Source: a bacterium (GTDB lineage: Bacteria > UBP6 > JAFGXH01). From it: 39,611 nt of DNA. The notes beneath the pieces are model-generated. The model did no database searches. It had not been told where the DNA came from and was given only the letters and a program-made list of their open reading frames with translations. The stretch is taken from NCBI GenBank assembly GCA_027064085.1, contig JAMOQH010000108.1, forward strand, positions 1 through 39,611, in the 5' to 3' direction. Position 1 is the first letter of the stretch, and each line of letters opens with the position of its first letter. Made by a program: the position numbers and the translations under genes. Shown piece after piece: positions 26,511 to 34,632 of this stretch.

Positions 26511-26967
26511 AATAATTAATGAATCCTTTAATAATGAATTAGAAAAGAAAGAAGCAATTATCCTAATCGGCCCTATTTGTTCAGGAAAGACATTATACAG
26601 AAAAGAACATATCACAAAATCTCATGTAGTATTAGATGCAGGCGAAATATATTTACAACTTTATAGTTCTGCTGGAGGATTTGGAGAACATCTAACTGAA
26701 GAATTAAATTATATAGGAACAGAAATAATAAAAAAAATTATTGCTAATAGATACTCTTTTATACTTGAAATAATGCCTGACCAATACAAAAATCTGATTT
26801 TCATTATTAATCAACTAAAAAAACTAGGCTATAAAACAACAGGCATTAAATTTGATTGTACAGAAGAAGAAGCAAAAGAAAGAAACTCAAAAAGAGATAA
26901 AAATGATATTTCATCTTATTTTACAGAAAATTTCCACATTGCGTGGCTTTTAAATGAATTGAAATAA
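26491..26967 (+). CDS. Small P-loop kinase, zeta-toxin-like
   Basis: 158 residues. Walker A GPICSGKT at residues 27-34, then VLDAGEIY, ILEIMPDQ and a C-terminal DCTEEEAKERNSKRDK segment resembling the lid arginines of gluconate/zeta-type kinases. A zeta toxin (UDP-GlcNAc kinase) normally has an epsilon antitoxin next to it, which I do not see, so a metabolic small-molecule kinase is as likely. The start at 26491 has TTTGGAG upstream; an earlier in-frame ATG at 26464 lies deeper in the MATE gene. It overlaps MATE by 20 bases, suggesting co-translation. Confidence 0.6.
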   Translation: MLEKINKIINESFNNELEKKEAIILIGPICSGKTLYRKEHITKSHVVLDAGEIYLQLYSSAGGFGEHLTEELNYIGTEIIKKIIANRYSFILEIMPDQYKNLIFIINQLKKLGYKTTGIKFDCTEEEAKERNSKRDKNDISSYFTENFHIAWLLNELK

Positions 26968-27210
26968 TTATATTCTTCCTCGGCCTCTTCCGTTTCCATA
27001 ACCTCCTCCGTTTCCACGACCTCTTCCTCGACCACGACCACGACCAGTTCCCATACCACGGCCTCTTCCATATCCAAAATGATACCCTTCTCCGTCCATA
27101 GCCTTATCGTACCATTCTTCAGAAACAACATGGTCTTTGTTACATTTACCTAAGCCTCTTCCTGTTTTTGGTCCTTTTTCTTCAGGGCCTTTACCATTAA
27201 AATTTGCCAT
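26968..27210 (-). CDS. DUF5320-like Gly/Arg-rich small protein
   Basis: 80 residues. The start MANFNGKGPEEKGPKTGRGLGKC matches the DUF5320 opening (xFDGxGPxGxGPxTGRGxGxC). The C-terminal third is a run of Arg-Gly repeats (GRGRG), here unusually long. Small proteins like this occur beside DUF134 and dinitrogenase iron-molybdenum-cofactor-like genes in anaerobes; their role is unknown, perhaps metal-related. GGAGGT before the ATG at 27210 fixes the start; the longer reading frame to 27273 is rejected. It overlaps the DUF134 gene by 14 bases. It ends one base after the end of the convergent kinase gene. Confidence 0.7.
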   Translation of the reverse strand: MANFNGKGPEEKGPKTGRGLGKCNKDHVVSEEWYDKAMDGEGYHFGYGRGRGMGTGRGRGRGRGRGNGGGYGNGRGRGRI

Positions 27211-27541
27211 AATGACCTCCATTATTATGACCATAACCTTTTCTATGGCCATTTCTAAAATTAAAATTACCACCTTCTATACTCAAAGACTTTCCCTCTA
27301 TAAGCATAATTGAAATCTTTTTTCTTGCAGATTCAACAAGCCTTGAAAATGTAGGACGAGAAATTTCCATAAGTTCAGCAGCATCTTCTTGCTTCATATT
27401 TTCATAATCAGCAAGCCTTATTGCTTCATATTCCTCTGTTAATAAAACAATCTGTTCTAATTCACTTGCTCTCACACCAGCAGGCTTAAATAAATCATAT
27501 TTGGGTTGTTTCAACACTGCCCTCTTTTTTCTAGGTCTCAT
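27197..27541 (-). CDS. DUF134 DNA-binding protein
   Basis: 114 residues. The DUF134 signature is clear: PKYDLFKPAGVRASELEQIVLLTEEYEAIRLADYENMKQEDAAELMEISRPTFSRLVESARKKI, which is a sigma-region-4-like helix-turn-helix, followed by LIEGKSLSIEGG. The last 25 residues are a His/Gly/Asn-rich tail that could bind metal. DUF134 proteins are thought to be transcriptional regulators and lie beside small metal-related proteins, here the DUF5320-like gene. It may regulate its own promoter through the palindrome at 27567-27580. Confidence 0.88.
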   Translation of the reverse strand: MRPRKKRAVLKQPKYDLFKPAGVRASELEQIVLLTEEYEAIRLADYENMKQEDAAELMEISRPTFSRLVESARKKISIMLIEGKSLSIEGGNFNFRNGHRKGYGHNNGGHYGKF

Positions 27542-27559
27542 AACACCTCCATCAATCTA

Positions 27560-27588
27560 AATATAATGAACATATGTTCAAAAGTCAA
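27560..27588 (-). promoter_or_regulatory. DUF134 promoter with a palindromic operator in the spacer
   Basis: Minus strand TTGACT (27588-27583), 17 bases, TATATT (27565-27560). The spacer holds the perfect 14-bp palindrome TGAACATATGTTCA (27580-27567). Its TGAACA/TGTTCA halves recall ArsR/SmtB-type operators; the regulator is unknown and could be DUF134 itself. Confidence 0.65.
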
Positions 27589-27592
27589 GAGC

Positions 27593-27617
27593 TTTTATCT
27601 TTTTTATCTTTTTTATC
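27593..27617. repeat. Three 9-bp repeats of TTTTTTATC
   Basis: Three near-identical units ending at 27599, 27608 and 27617, the first lacking two T. On the DUF134 (minus) strand these are A-tracts directly upstream of the -35 box, where they could act as an UP-element or bend DNA. Confidence 0.55.
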
Positions 27618-27679
27618 TTTAATTTTTTATAATTGGATAATTCTTAGCAAAAATAAAGCTATTAATACAGAAAAAGCTC

Positions 27680-27708
27680 TTGATAATCAGTTTAAAAAGG
27701 TATATAAG
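27680..27708 (+). promoter_or_regulatory. Promoter of map, with a leader hairpin
   Basis: TTGATA (27680-27685), 17 bases, TATAAG (27703-27708). The leader contains the small inverted repeat AAGTAG (27716-27721) / CTACTT (27727-27732), just before the ribosome-binding site AGGAG. Confidence 0.5.
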
Positions 27709-27752
27709 TTTAAATAAGTAGAAAAGCTACTTGTTTTAATTAGGAGAAACTT

Positions 27753-28514
27753 ATGAGAGAACCAGCATATTATATAAAAACACCTGCTCAAATTGAAGGT
27801 ATCAAAAAAGCAGGTATTATTATCTATGAAATGTTTGAAGAATTAGAAACATGGCTTAAACCTGGATTGAGAACAATTGAAATAGAAAAATTTTGTAGAA
27901 AATTTATAGAAGAGAGAGGAGCAATACCAGCATTTGCAAAGGTGCCAGGATATAAACATGCAACCTGTATATCAATAAATGAAGAAGTTGTTCATGGTAT
28001 TCCTTCACACAAAAAGAAAATTAAGGAAGGAGATATCGTATCAATAGATGCAGGAACAATTCTAAATGGCTATTATGGTGATACTTGCAGAACATTTGCC
28101 ATTGGAAAAGTATCCAGAAAAGCAAGAAAACTGATGAATGTTACCAAAGAAGCTCTTGAGAGGGGAATACAGCAAGCGGTAATAGGAAACAGGCTAGGTG
28201 ATATTGGCCATGCTATTCAATCATATGCAGAAAAAAATGGATTTTCTGTAGTTAGAGATTTTGTAGGGCATGGGGTCGGATTAAAACTACATGAACCACC
28301 TCAAGTTATGCATTATGGTAGGCCCAATACAGGTATAAAGATTGTAGAAGGAATGGTTATTGCCATTGAACCAATGATTAATGAAGGAACTTGGAGAGTT
28401 AAAATATTAAAAGATGGTTGGACTGCAATTACAACAGATCACAAGCTATCTGCTCAATATGAACACTCTGTAGCAATCACCAAAGAGGGACCAGTTGTTA
28501 CAACACGCCCTTAA
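27753..28514 (+). CDS. map: Methionine aminopeptidase, type I
   Basis: 253 residues. Removes the initiator methionine from nascent proteins. All five metal ligands are at the expected places: Asp99, Asp110, His173, Glu206, Glu237 (E. coli numbers plus two), and the conserved His81 in VVHGIP. No N-terminal zinc-finger extension, so type Ia. AGGAG precedes the ATG. It is not next to secY or infA as in many genomes but stands alone; the stop overlaps the end of ftsW by four bases. Confidence 0.97.
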   Translation: MREPAYYIKTPAQIEGIKKAGIIIYEMFEELETWLKPGLRTIEIEKFCRKFIEERGAIPAFAKVPGYKHATCISINEEVVHGIPSHKKKIKEGDIVSIDAGTILNGYYGDTCRTFAIGKVSRKARKLMNVTKEALERGIQQAVIGNRLGDIGHAIQSYAEKNGFSVVRDFVGHGVGLKLHEPPQVMHYGRPNTGIKIVEGMVIAIEPMINEGTWRVKILKDGWTAITTDHKLSAQYEHSVAITKEGPVVTTRP

Positions 28515-29644
28515 ACTTGTTTATAGTTTGTAAAAGGTCTTTCTCCTTTTTTAAGACTATTTTTTGAAATATTTAATAAAATACCTATCATTATCATACT
28601 TGCAAGCATACTTGAACCACCAAAGCTCATAAAAGGAAGTGTTAACCCCTTAGTAGGAAAAGCCCCTACAACAACTCCAAGGTTTAAAATTATTTGTATT
28701 GATAATAAAATTGAAATACCAAGTGCAATATATGTTCCAAATAAACTCTTAGCTTTTAAAGCAATTCTAATTCCAATTATAATCAACAAAATATACAATA
28801 TTATCAAAAAAACAATACCAATAAATCCTAATTCTTCTCCAATAATAGATGCAATAAAATCAGTGTGAGCTTCAGGTAAATAATACCTTTTTTGTAAACT
28901 ATTACCTAAGCCAACCCCAGTTAATCTCCCTGAAGAGAATGCAAGAACAGACTGATATAACTGATAACCACTTGTTGTTCGGTATAGTTTTGGGTCCAAA
29001 AATGCATTAATTCTAGCCATTCTGTATGGAGCTAATATCATTAATAAATATCCAAATCCAATTGCAGAAGAAAATAATATTGCAATATGACTCCACTTTA
29101 TTCCTGCAATAATCATCATAGCCATTAAAAGGGCCATTATTACAGCAGACGTACCAAAATCAGGTTGTAAAAAAATGGGAATCAATACAATTATTATAAC
29201 TAATAAATGAGGTAATACTCCAAAACTAAATTGCTTAATCAGACTGATATCCTTTTTAGATAAAGAATGAGCCAGATAAAAAATTATTACAATTTTGGCA
29301 AATTCCGATGGCTGAACTCTAAAAAAGCCCAAATTAATCCATCTGCTTGCACCTTTTGCACTAGCTCCAGCAAATACGACAAAAATTAATATTAAAAATG
29401 TAATTAATAAAAAATAATATGTAAATTTTTCGTATTTTTCATAATCTATTTTAGAAACAGCCCAAACCATAATCCATGAAAAGGAAATATAAATAAATTG
29501 TTTCTTCAATACATAAGATGCTAAAAAGTCATTTAAAGAAGAAGCACTATCAACCATTAATAAGCTAAAAAGAGTTAATACCAATACTATTAAAATCAAA
29601 AAATAACTATCTCTTGTAAACTCTCCTAAATTTTTACTGCTCAA
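28511..29644 (-). CDS. ftsW: FtsW/SEDS peptidoglycan glycosyltransferase
   Basis: 377 residues, about ten membrane helices. SEDS-family lipid II polymerase for septal wall synthesis. Motifs: KGASRWINLGFFRVQPSEFAK, the large-loop HTDFIASIIGEELGFIGI, and PFMSFGGSS near the end. Location directly after murD (dcw-cluster order) favours FtsW over RodA. A TTG at 29644 has GGAG six bases upstream and is chosen; a TTG 12 bases upstream lacks a site at good distance. It overlaps murD by 11 bases. Confidence 0.9.
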   Translation of the reverse strand: MSSKNLGEFTRDSYFLILIVLVLTLFSLLMVDSASSLNDFLASYVLKKQFIYISFSWIMVWAVSKIDYEKYEKFTYYFLLITFLILIFVVFAGASAKGASRWINLGFFRVQPSEFAKIVIIFYLAHSLSKKDISLIKQFSFGVLPHLLVIIIVLIPIFLQPDFGTSAVIMALLMAMMIIAGIKWSHIAILFSSAIGFGYLLMILAPYRMARINAFLDPKLYRTTSGYQLYQSVLAFSSGRLTGVGLGNSLQKRYYLPEAHTDFIASIIGEELGFIGIVFLIILYILLIIIGIRIALKAKSLFGTYIALGISILLSIQIILNLGVVVGAFPTKGLTLPFMSFGGSSMLASMIMIGILLNISKNSLKKGERPFTNYKQV

Positions 29645-30905
29645 AAAATTCTCCAACTAACAAATCAAAATGTTCTCCCCTTTTTACATAATTATCATAC
29701 AAGTCAAAACTACTCGAAGAAGGAGAAAATAATATCTTTTCATTTTTAATATTTATACTTTTCAAATAAATAAATACTTCTCTTAAATCATTAAATTTCT
29801 CTATATTAAAATCATTTTTTAAAATCTCAAATAGTTTATTTTTTAATCCTCCAAAAACAATAATTTTTTTTATTTTCACCTTTTTAAACTCATTAATAAA
29901 ACTTGTGTAATCAAGCCCTTTATCATCTCCTCCTAAAATAAGTATTGAATTTTGATAATTCTTTATAGCAAAAACAGTTGAGTCAATATTGGTTGATTTA
30001 CTGTCATTTATAAATAAATTATCCACGACTCTCTTTTCTGTTAGGCGATATTTAACCCACTCAATACGATTAATCGTATTAATAATATCTTCTTCTATCA
30101 TTCCAAGATTTAGCATTATATCAATAACTGGTATAAAGTTTACGAAAAACATTAATTTATCTTTATTTATTTTATTTTTATTTATTTTTATGGGCGAGTT
30201 AACATCAAAAATACTTATATTCAACTCCTTTTTTAAATACTTATTAAAATCTGCATGTACATAAGAAACTTTATTGGTAAAATCAATAAGTTTTAGTTTT
30301 GAATTTGCATATTCTTTAAAATCTTTATGCCATTTTAAATGATCTGGTGTTAAATTTAATAAAATAGAATAATCTGTTTTAAAAGTTTTAGTATAAAATA
30401 ACTGATATGAAGATAATTCTAAAACAACAGTATCATAATTTTTTTCTAAGCAATAAACTATTGGAACTCCAACATTACCTCCTAAAAATACTTTTCTATT
30501 AAAATTTTCCAGAAGTTTAGCAAATAATTTTACAGTAGAAGTTTTTCCATTTGTCCCTGTTACTGAAAATATTTGTTTATCTTGTATAAAAGGATAAAAA
30601 TAATCGAGCTCGGTATAAAAGTTACTATAGTTATTACGAGAAACGATATAATCTTTATCAAGTTTAAAACTTGGACTTAAAATAACAGCATCAAAAATAT
30701 CAAAAACAAATGAATATTTAGGATTTACAATTAAATTTATATTATTTTTAAATTTATGATTTAGTACATAATTTACAATACTTTTATTATACTTATCATC
30801 AAAAATATAAACTTGATTATTATATTTTAAAAACCAATCAGCCATAGCCTGTCCAGTAAGGCCTGCACCTAAAATAGCAATTTTTTTATTATTAATTATT
30901 TCCAA
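29634..30905 (-). CDS. murD: UDP-N-acetylmuramoyl-L-alanine:D-glutamate ligase
   Basis: About 423 residues, near the usual length. Adds D-glutamate to UDP-MurNAc-L-Ala in peptidoglycan synthesis. The N-terminal Rossmann segment is KKIAILGAGLTGQAMADWF, the ATP loop is SVTGTNGKTSTVKLF, and LNLTPDHLKWH and ILGGDDKGLDYT are Mur-ligase motifs. There is no ATG at the N terminus; TTG at 30905 (with GTGG at distance) or TTG at 30911 must be used. With ftsW it forms a two-gene remnant of the dcw cluster; murC, murG and ftsZ are not here. Confidence 0.93.
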   Translation of the reverse strand: MEIINNKKIAILGAGLTGQAMADWFLKYNNQVYIFDDKYNKSIVNYVLNHKFKNNINLIVNPKYSFVFDIFDAVILSPSFKLDKDYIVSRNNYSNFYTELDYFYPFIQDKQIFSVTGTNGKTSTVKLFAKLLENFNRKVFLGGNVGVPIVYCLEKNYDTVVLELSSYQLFYTKTFKTDYSILLNLTPDHLKWHKDFKEYANSKLKLIDFTNKVSYVHADFNKYLKKELNISIFDVNSPIKINKNKINKDKLMFFVNFIPVIDIMLNLGMIEEDIINTINRIEWVKYRLTEKRVVDNLFINDSKSTNIDSTVFAIKNYQNSILILGGDDKGLDYTSFINEFKKVKIKKIIVFGGLKNKLFEILKNDFNIEKFNDLREVFIYLKSINIKNEKILFSPSSSSFDLYDNYVKRGEHFDLLVGEFFEQ

Positions 30906-31036
30906 AATCAAACCACAAAAGCCTATAAAGTAAATAACATAATTAGCTATTTAAAATCCAATTTTCATTTTTTTTTAAATAAGGTAAAAAAACATCATAA
31001 AAACTTGCAAGAATTATAATAAAATCAACATATTAC

Positions 31037-31066
31037 TTGACTTTTTCATAATGAAAAATTTAAAAT
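31037..31066 (+). promoter_or_regulatory. Promoter of the hybrid histidine kinase gene
   Basis: TTGACT (31037-31042), 18 bases, TAAAAT (31061-31066). Transcription would start near 31073, after the in-frame ATG at 31051, which supports the start at 31096. Confidence 0.55.
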
Positions 31067-31095
31067 CGCTTGTTATCATATTGATTAGAGGAAAA

Positions 31096-33369
31096 ATGCT
31101 AAATAATAACCTAAAATTTGATAAAGATATCTCCTTTTTTGTGAATTCAATAAAAATGATGAACTTTTCTTTATTTTTAACAGATATTGATGGAAATATA
31201 ATATACTGCAATAATTCCTTTACAAAACTAACAGAGTATTCTGAAGAAGAGTTATTAAATAAAAACCCCAAAATATTTAAATCTAATTATCATGATAAAA
31301 ATTTTTATAAAATACTATGGGATACTATTCTTTCAGGAAATACTTGGCGTGGAGAAATTCTAGACAAAACCAAAACAGCTAAACTTATTTGGAATAATGT
31401 TGCAATATTTCCATTAAAAAACAAAAACAATGAAACAAAATACTTTGCATCAATAAGAGAAAATATTAATATTCAAAAAGACTTCTCTAATTTTATAAAA
31501 ATAGATAATAATACATTTAACAATAGTCCTATAATATTGTTTAATTGTTCTCCAGATAATTTCAATACAAACTATATATCACAAAATGTTGAATTAATCT
31601 TAGGATATAAACAAAAAGATTTCATAAGTAAAAAAATTAATATATTCTCTATCATTCATAAAGATGACATTAAAAAAGTGAATGAAGCATTTCAATATAA
31701 TATAAATGAATTAGAAGTAAACTTTTTTAATATTGATTTTAGAGTTATCAGTAATAAAGGAAATATAGTATACCTATCAGGAAAAATTAACCTAATAAAA
31801 AATAGTCAAAATAAACTCATAAGCTATCATGGATATGTTTTAGATACTACTAAACAAAAAAAACTTGAAAGAAGGCTTTGTTTAAGTGAAAATAAATTTG
31901 AAATGGCAATGGATAGTGTTGGTTATGGGTTATGGGATTGGAATACTAAAACGGGCAATGTTTTTTATTCAAAAGAGTGGAAAACAATGTTGGGCTTTGA
32001 TAAAAGTGAAGTTTTAAATAATGTTGATGTATGGAAAAACTTAATTCACCCTCTTGATAAAGATAGAATTTTAACATTAACTAATAAACTATTAAATAAG
32101 GAAATTCCTATTTACGAAGAAGAGTATAGGCTGAAAACCAAAAAAGGTAATTATAAATGGATTTTATCAAAAGGAAAGGTTTTAGAGTGGAGTGAAAATA
32201 CTGCCGTAAGAGTAATTGGAACTCATATTGACTTAACAGAAAGAAAACTTAAAGAAGAATATAAGTATAAAACTAGAAATTTAGAATCACTAGGAAGGCT
32301 TGCAGGTAATATTGCACATAATTTTAATAATTTACTAATGAATATACAAGGTAACATTGAATTACTAAAAACAGATAAAGAAAATAATGATAATTATATA
32401 AAAGATATTCAATTTACAATAAATAGAGCAAAAAAATTATCTAAAAAAATGCTAGTTTTTGCAAAGGGTGGAGATCCAATAAAAACTAGGGTTAAAAACA
32501 TTGATAAAATAATTAAAAAAAGAATTGATTCTCTACTATTTATATATAAAGATAAATATAAATTTATTTCAAAAATAGAAGAAAACTTATTAGCAACAGA
32601 TTTAGATATTAATTTATTTACAGAAGCCATTGATAATATCATATTAAACTCAATTGATGCAATGCCAAATGGCGGTTCAATAACATTAAAAATACAAAAT
32701 ACATTCAAAATAGAAAAACAAATCTCTGAAAACAATAAAGAATATTTACAAATATCAATTACAGATACAGGTATTGGTATAAAAGCAAGTATAATAAATA
32801 AAATATTTGAACCATTTTTCTCAACACAGCCTCATAAAAAAGAAGGTGTCGGCTTAACTGCAGTGAATGCAATAATTACAAAACACAATGGACATATCAT
32901 TGTAAATTCACAAGAAAATAAAGGAACTGAGATAAAAATTTATCTAAAAGCATATCAAAATAACATAAAACCTGAACTTAACCTAGAAAATACTTTTAAA
33001 GCTCAAAAAATATTAATTATGGATGATGAAGAAATAATATTAAATGTATTAGAAAGATTTTTAAAAAAATCTGGTTATAATGTAGAAACGGCTCCAAATG
33101 GAGAGGAAACAATTAAAAAATATATAAAAGCTCAAGAAGCTAATCATCCATTTGATGTAATTGTAATGGATTTAATTATTGCAAATGGTATGAATGGAAA
33201 AGAAACAATACAAAAATTATTAGAAATAGATAAAAATCTAACCGCCATTGCGTCAAGTGGGTATTCAAATAGTAAAATAATGTCAAATTACAAAGATTAT
33301 GGTTTTAAAGCGATTTTGCCTAAACCATATAAATTAAATGATTTAAAAGAACTAATAAACAATCTATAA
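31096..33369 (+). CDS. Hybrid PAS sensor histidine kinase with C-terminal receiver
   Basis: 757 residues, soluble, no membrane helix. About three PAS/PAC domains fill residues 15-385 (SLFLTDIDGNIIYCNNSFTKLTEYSEEEL; the third with GLWDWNTKTGNVFYSKEWKTMLGF). The H-box AGNIAHNFNNLL has His408. The ATPase domain shows the N-box NSIDAMPNGG, G1 DTGIGI, the FEPFFST F-box and GVGLTAVNAII. A receiver domain follows, with phospho-acceptor Asp692. No output regulator lies next to it, so it is an orphan. AGAGGA precedes the ATG at 31096. The input signal is unknown; no haem or flavin motif is evident. Confidence 0.92.
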   Translation: MLNNNLKFDKDISFFVNSIKMMNFSLFLTDIDGNIIYCNNSFTKLTEYSEEELLNKNPKIFKSNYHDKNFYKILWDTILSGNTWRGEILDKTKTAKLIWNNVAIFPLKNKNNETKYFASIRENINIQKDFSNFIKIDNNTFNNSPIILFNCSPDNFNTNYISQNVELILGYKQKDFISKKINIFSIIHKDDIKKVNEAFQYNINELEVNFFNIDFRVISNKGNIVYLSGKINLIKNSQNKLISYHGYVLDTTKQKKLERRLCLSENKFEMAMDSVGYGLWDWNTKTGNVFYSKEWKTMLGFDKSEVLNNVDVWKNLIHPLDKDRILTLTNKLLNKEIPIYEEEYRLKTKKGNYKWILSKGKVLEWSENTAVRVIGTHIDLTERKLKEEYKYKTRNLESLGRLAGNIAHNFNNLLMNIQGNIELLKTDKENNDNYIKDIQFTINRAKKLSKKMLVFAKGGDPIKTRVKNIDKIIKKRIDSLLFIYKDKYKFISKIEENLLATDLDINLFTEAIDNIILNSIDAMPNGGSITLKIQNTFKIEKQISENNKEYLQISITDTGIGIKASIINKIFEPFFSTQPHKKEGVGLTAVNAIITKHNGHIIVNSQENKGTEIKIYLKAYQNNIKPELNLENTFKAQKILIMDDEEIILNVLERFLKKSGYNVETAPNGEETIKKYIKAQEANHPFDVIVMDLIIANGMNGKETIQKLLEIDKNLTAIASSGYSNSKIMSNYKDYGFKAILPKPYKLNDLKELINNL

Positions 33370-33990
33370 TTAATTTTTCAAAAACCACTTAACAAGATAT
33401 GGCCTTAATTTCATTTTAATTTCATCAATATAGTCAATGTTTATTTTAAAATCTTCATCGTTTATAAAAGCAATTAATTCATTAAGATATTCATAAAAAT
33501 CAATTTCAATATCTACAGATAACTTTTTCATTGCAATAAAATATGGAAAAATTTTTTCTCCATTAAAATTAAAATAACTATCATAAATAGGATATAATAT
33601 TTTGGGGGCTATTCTAGTTTTCTTTTTTAAATAAAACAACAAATAAGAACCTAAATAACCTACCCAGGTGGATATAAACTTTTGAATTTTTAATTCGTCA
33701 TCTTCTAGTTCATTTATAAAATTTCCTTTATAAAAATCTGATAATAGTAAATCTAAAACAATAATAGATTCATCATCAAATTCAAGATTATAATTTGAAT
33801 AATTATTTATAAATGCTTTAAAATCTTTTCTATAATCTAAAATTAAATTATTTAATTTTTCTAAATTTTCCTTACTATAAATATTTTCTTTATCAAATAA
33901 TAAAGAGCTATCCTCATCAAATTCATAAGGTTTATAAATAACTTCTTTTATATTATCAAAAAGAAAATGTATATTACTACTATCTTGCAA
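33370..33990 (-). CDS. Hypothetical protein after lipB
   Basis: 206 residues, family not recognised. It has no signal peptide; it is acidic, mostly helical, with one conserved-looking aromatic segment (WVGYLGSYLLFYLKKKTR). It overlaps the lipB end by 11 bases and is the last gene of the pilC-coaX-HARE-lipB run; its stop abuts the end of the convergent histidine kinase gene. Its start must be TTG: I take the one at 33990, six bases after AGAGG, over the TTG at 33996, which would touch the ribosome-binding site. Confidence 0.55.
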   Translation of the reverse strand: MQDSSNIHFLFDNIKEVIYKPYEFDEDSSLLFDKENIYSKENLEKLNNLILDYRKDFKAFINNYSNYNLEFDDESIIVLDLLLSDFYKGNFINELEDDELKIQKFISTWVGYLGSYLLFYLKKKTRIAPKILYPIYDSYFNFNGEKIFPYFIAMKKLSVDIEIDFYEYLNELIAFINDEDFKINIDYIDEIKMKLRPYLVKWFLKN

Positions 33991-34627
33991 TTTCAACCTC
34001 TAAATTATCAGATATTTTTTTAATTAAAATATCTAAAACTTCATTAATATCAATGTTTCTATTTATTTCATTTTTAATACTTGTAACTCCCTTATTCCTT
34101 AAACCACATGGAACAAACAACGAGAATCTATCTAAATTAGTAGAAATATTTAATGCAATCCCATGTTTTGTTACATTATGAGTAACTTGCATGCCAACAG
34201 CAGCAATTTTATTATCATTAACAAAGACTCCTCTAAATCCTTCTGATTTGGAGGCAATAACATCATAATAAATTAATGTATCAATAATTGAATCCTCTAT
34301 TTTACTAACAAAATCTTTAATACCTAATTTTAAATCTAATAAATTTATAATAAAGTATATTACTAACTGCCCTCTTCCGTGATAAGTAGCTAAGCCTCCT
34401 CTATCTGTTTTTATTAAATCAATATTTTTACTTTTATAAAATTTTTCATCATACTTCAATGTATCTAAAAAACCTCTTTTTCCAGTAGTAATTACATCAT
34501 TATGAGATAATGCAAGAATATACTGTTCACTATTATCTGCAAGAACCTTATTTTGTAAAATTTTCTGTAGTACAAGAGCATCATTATAGGAAATAGTATC
34601 TATTTTTATTAATTTATAGGTATTCAT
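33980..34627 (-). CDS. lipB: Lipoyl(octanoyl) transferase
   Basis: 215 residues. Transfers octanoate from acyl carrier protein to lipoyl domains of 2-oxoacid dehydrogenases and GcvH. Family motifs: DRGGLATYHGRGQLVIYF (RGGxxTxHGxGQ), KIAAVGMQVTHNVTKHGIALNIS with the conserved Lys, and the catalytic Cys174 in FVPCGL. The partner lipA is not in the window. It begins six bases after the HARE-HTH gene and overlaps the next one. Confidence 0.94.
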   Translation of the reverse strand: MNTYKLIKIDTISYNDALVLQKILQNKVLADNSEQYILALSHNDVITTGKRGFLDTLKYDEKFYKSKNIDLIKTDRGGLATYHGRGQLVIYFIINLLDLKLGIKDFVSKIEDSIIDTLIYYDVIASKSEGFRGVFVNDNKIAAVGMQVTHNVTKHGIALNISTNLDRFSLFVPCGLRNKGVTSIKNEINRNIDINEVLDILIKKISDNLEVEIAR

Positions 34628-34632
34628 ATCTT

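Noticed and set aside
26916-27131. Val/Glu-rich 71-codon frame on the minus strand
   Set aside because: It is a frame-shifted shadow of the Gly/Arg repeats in the DUF5320-like gene and continues into the kinase gene.
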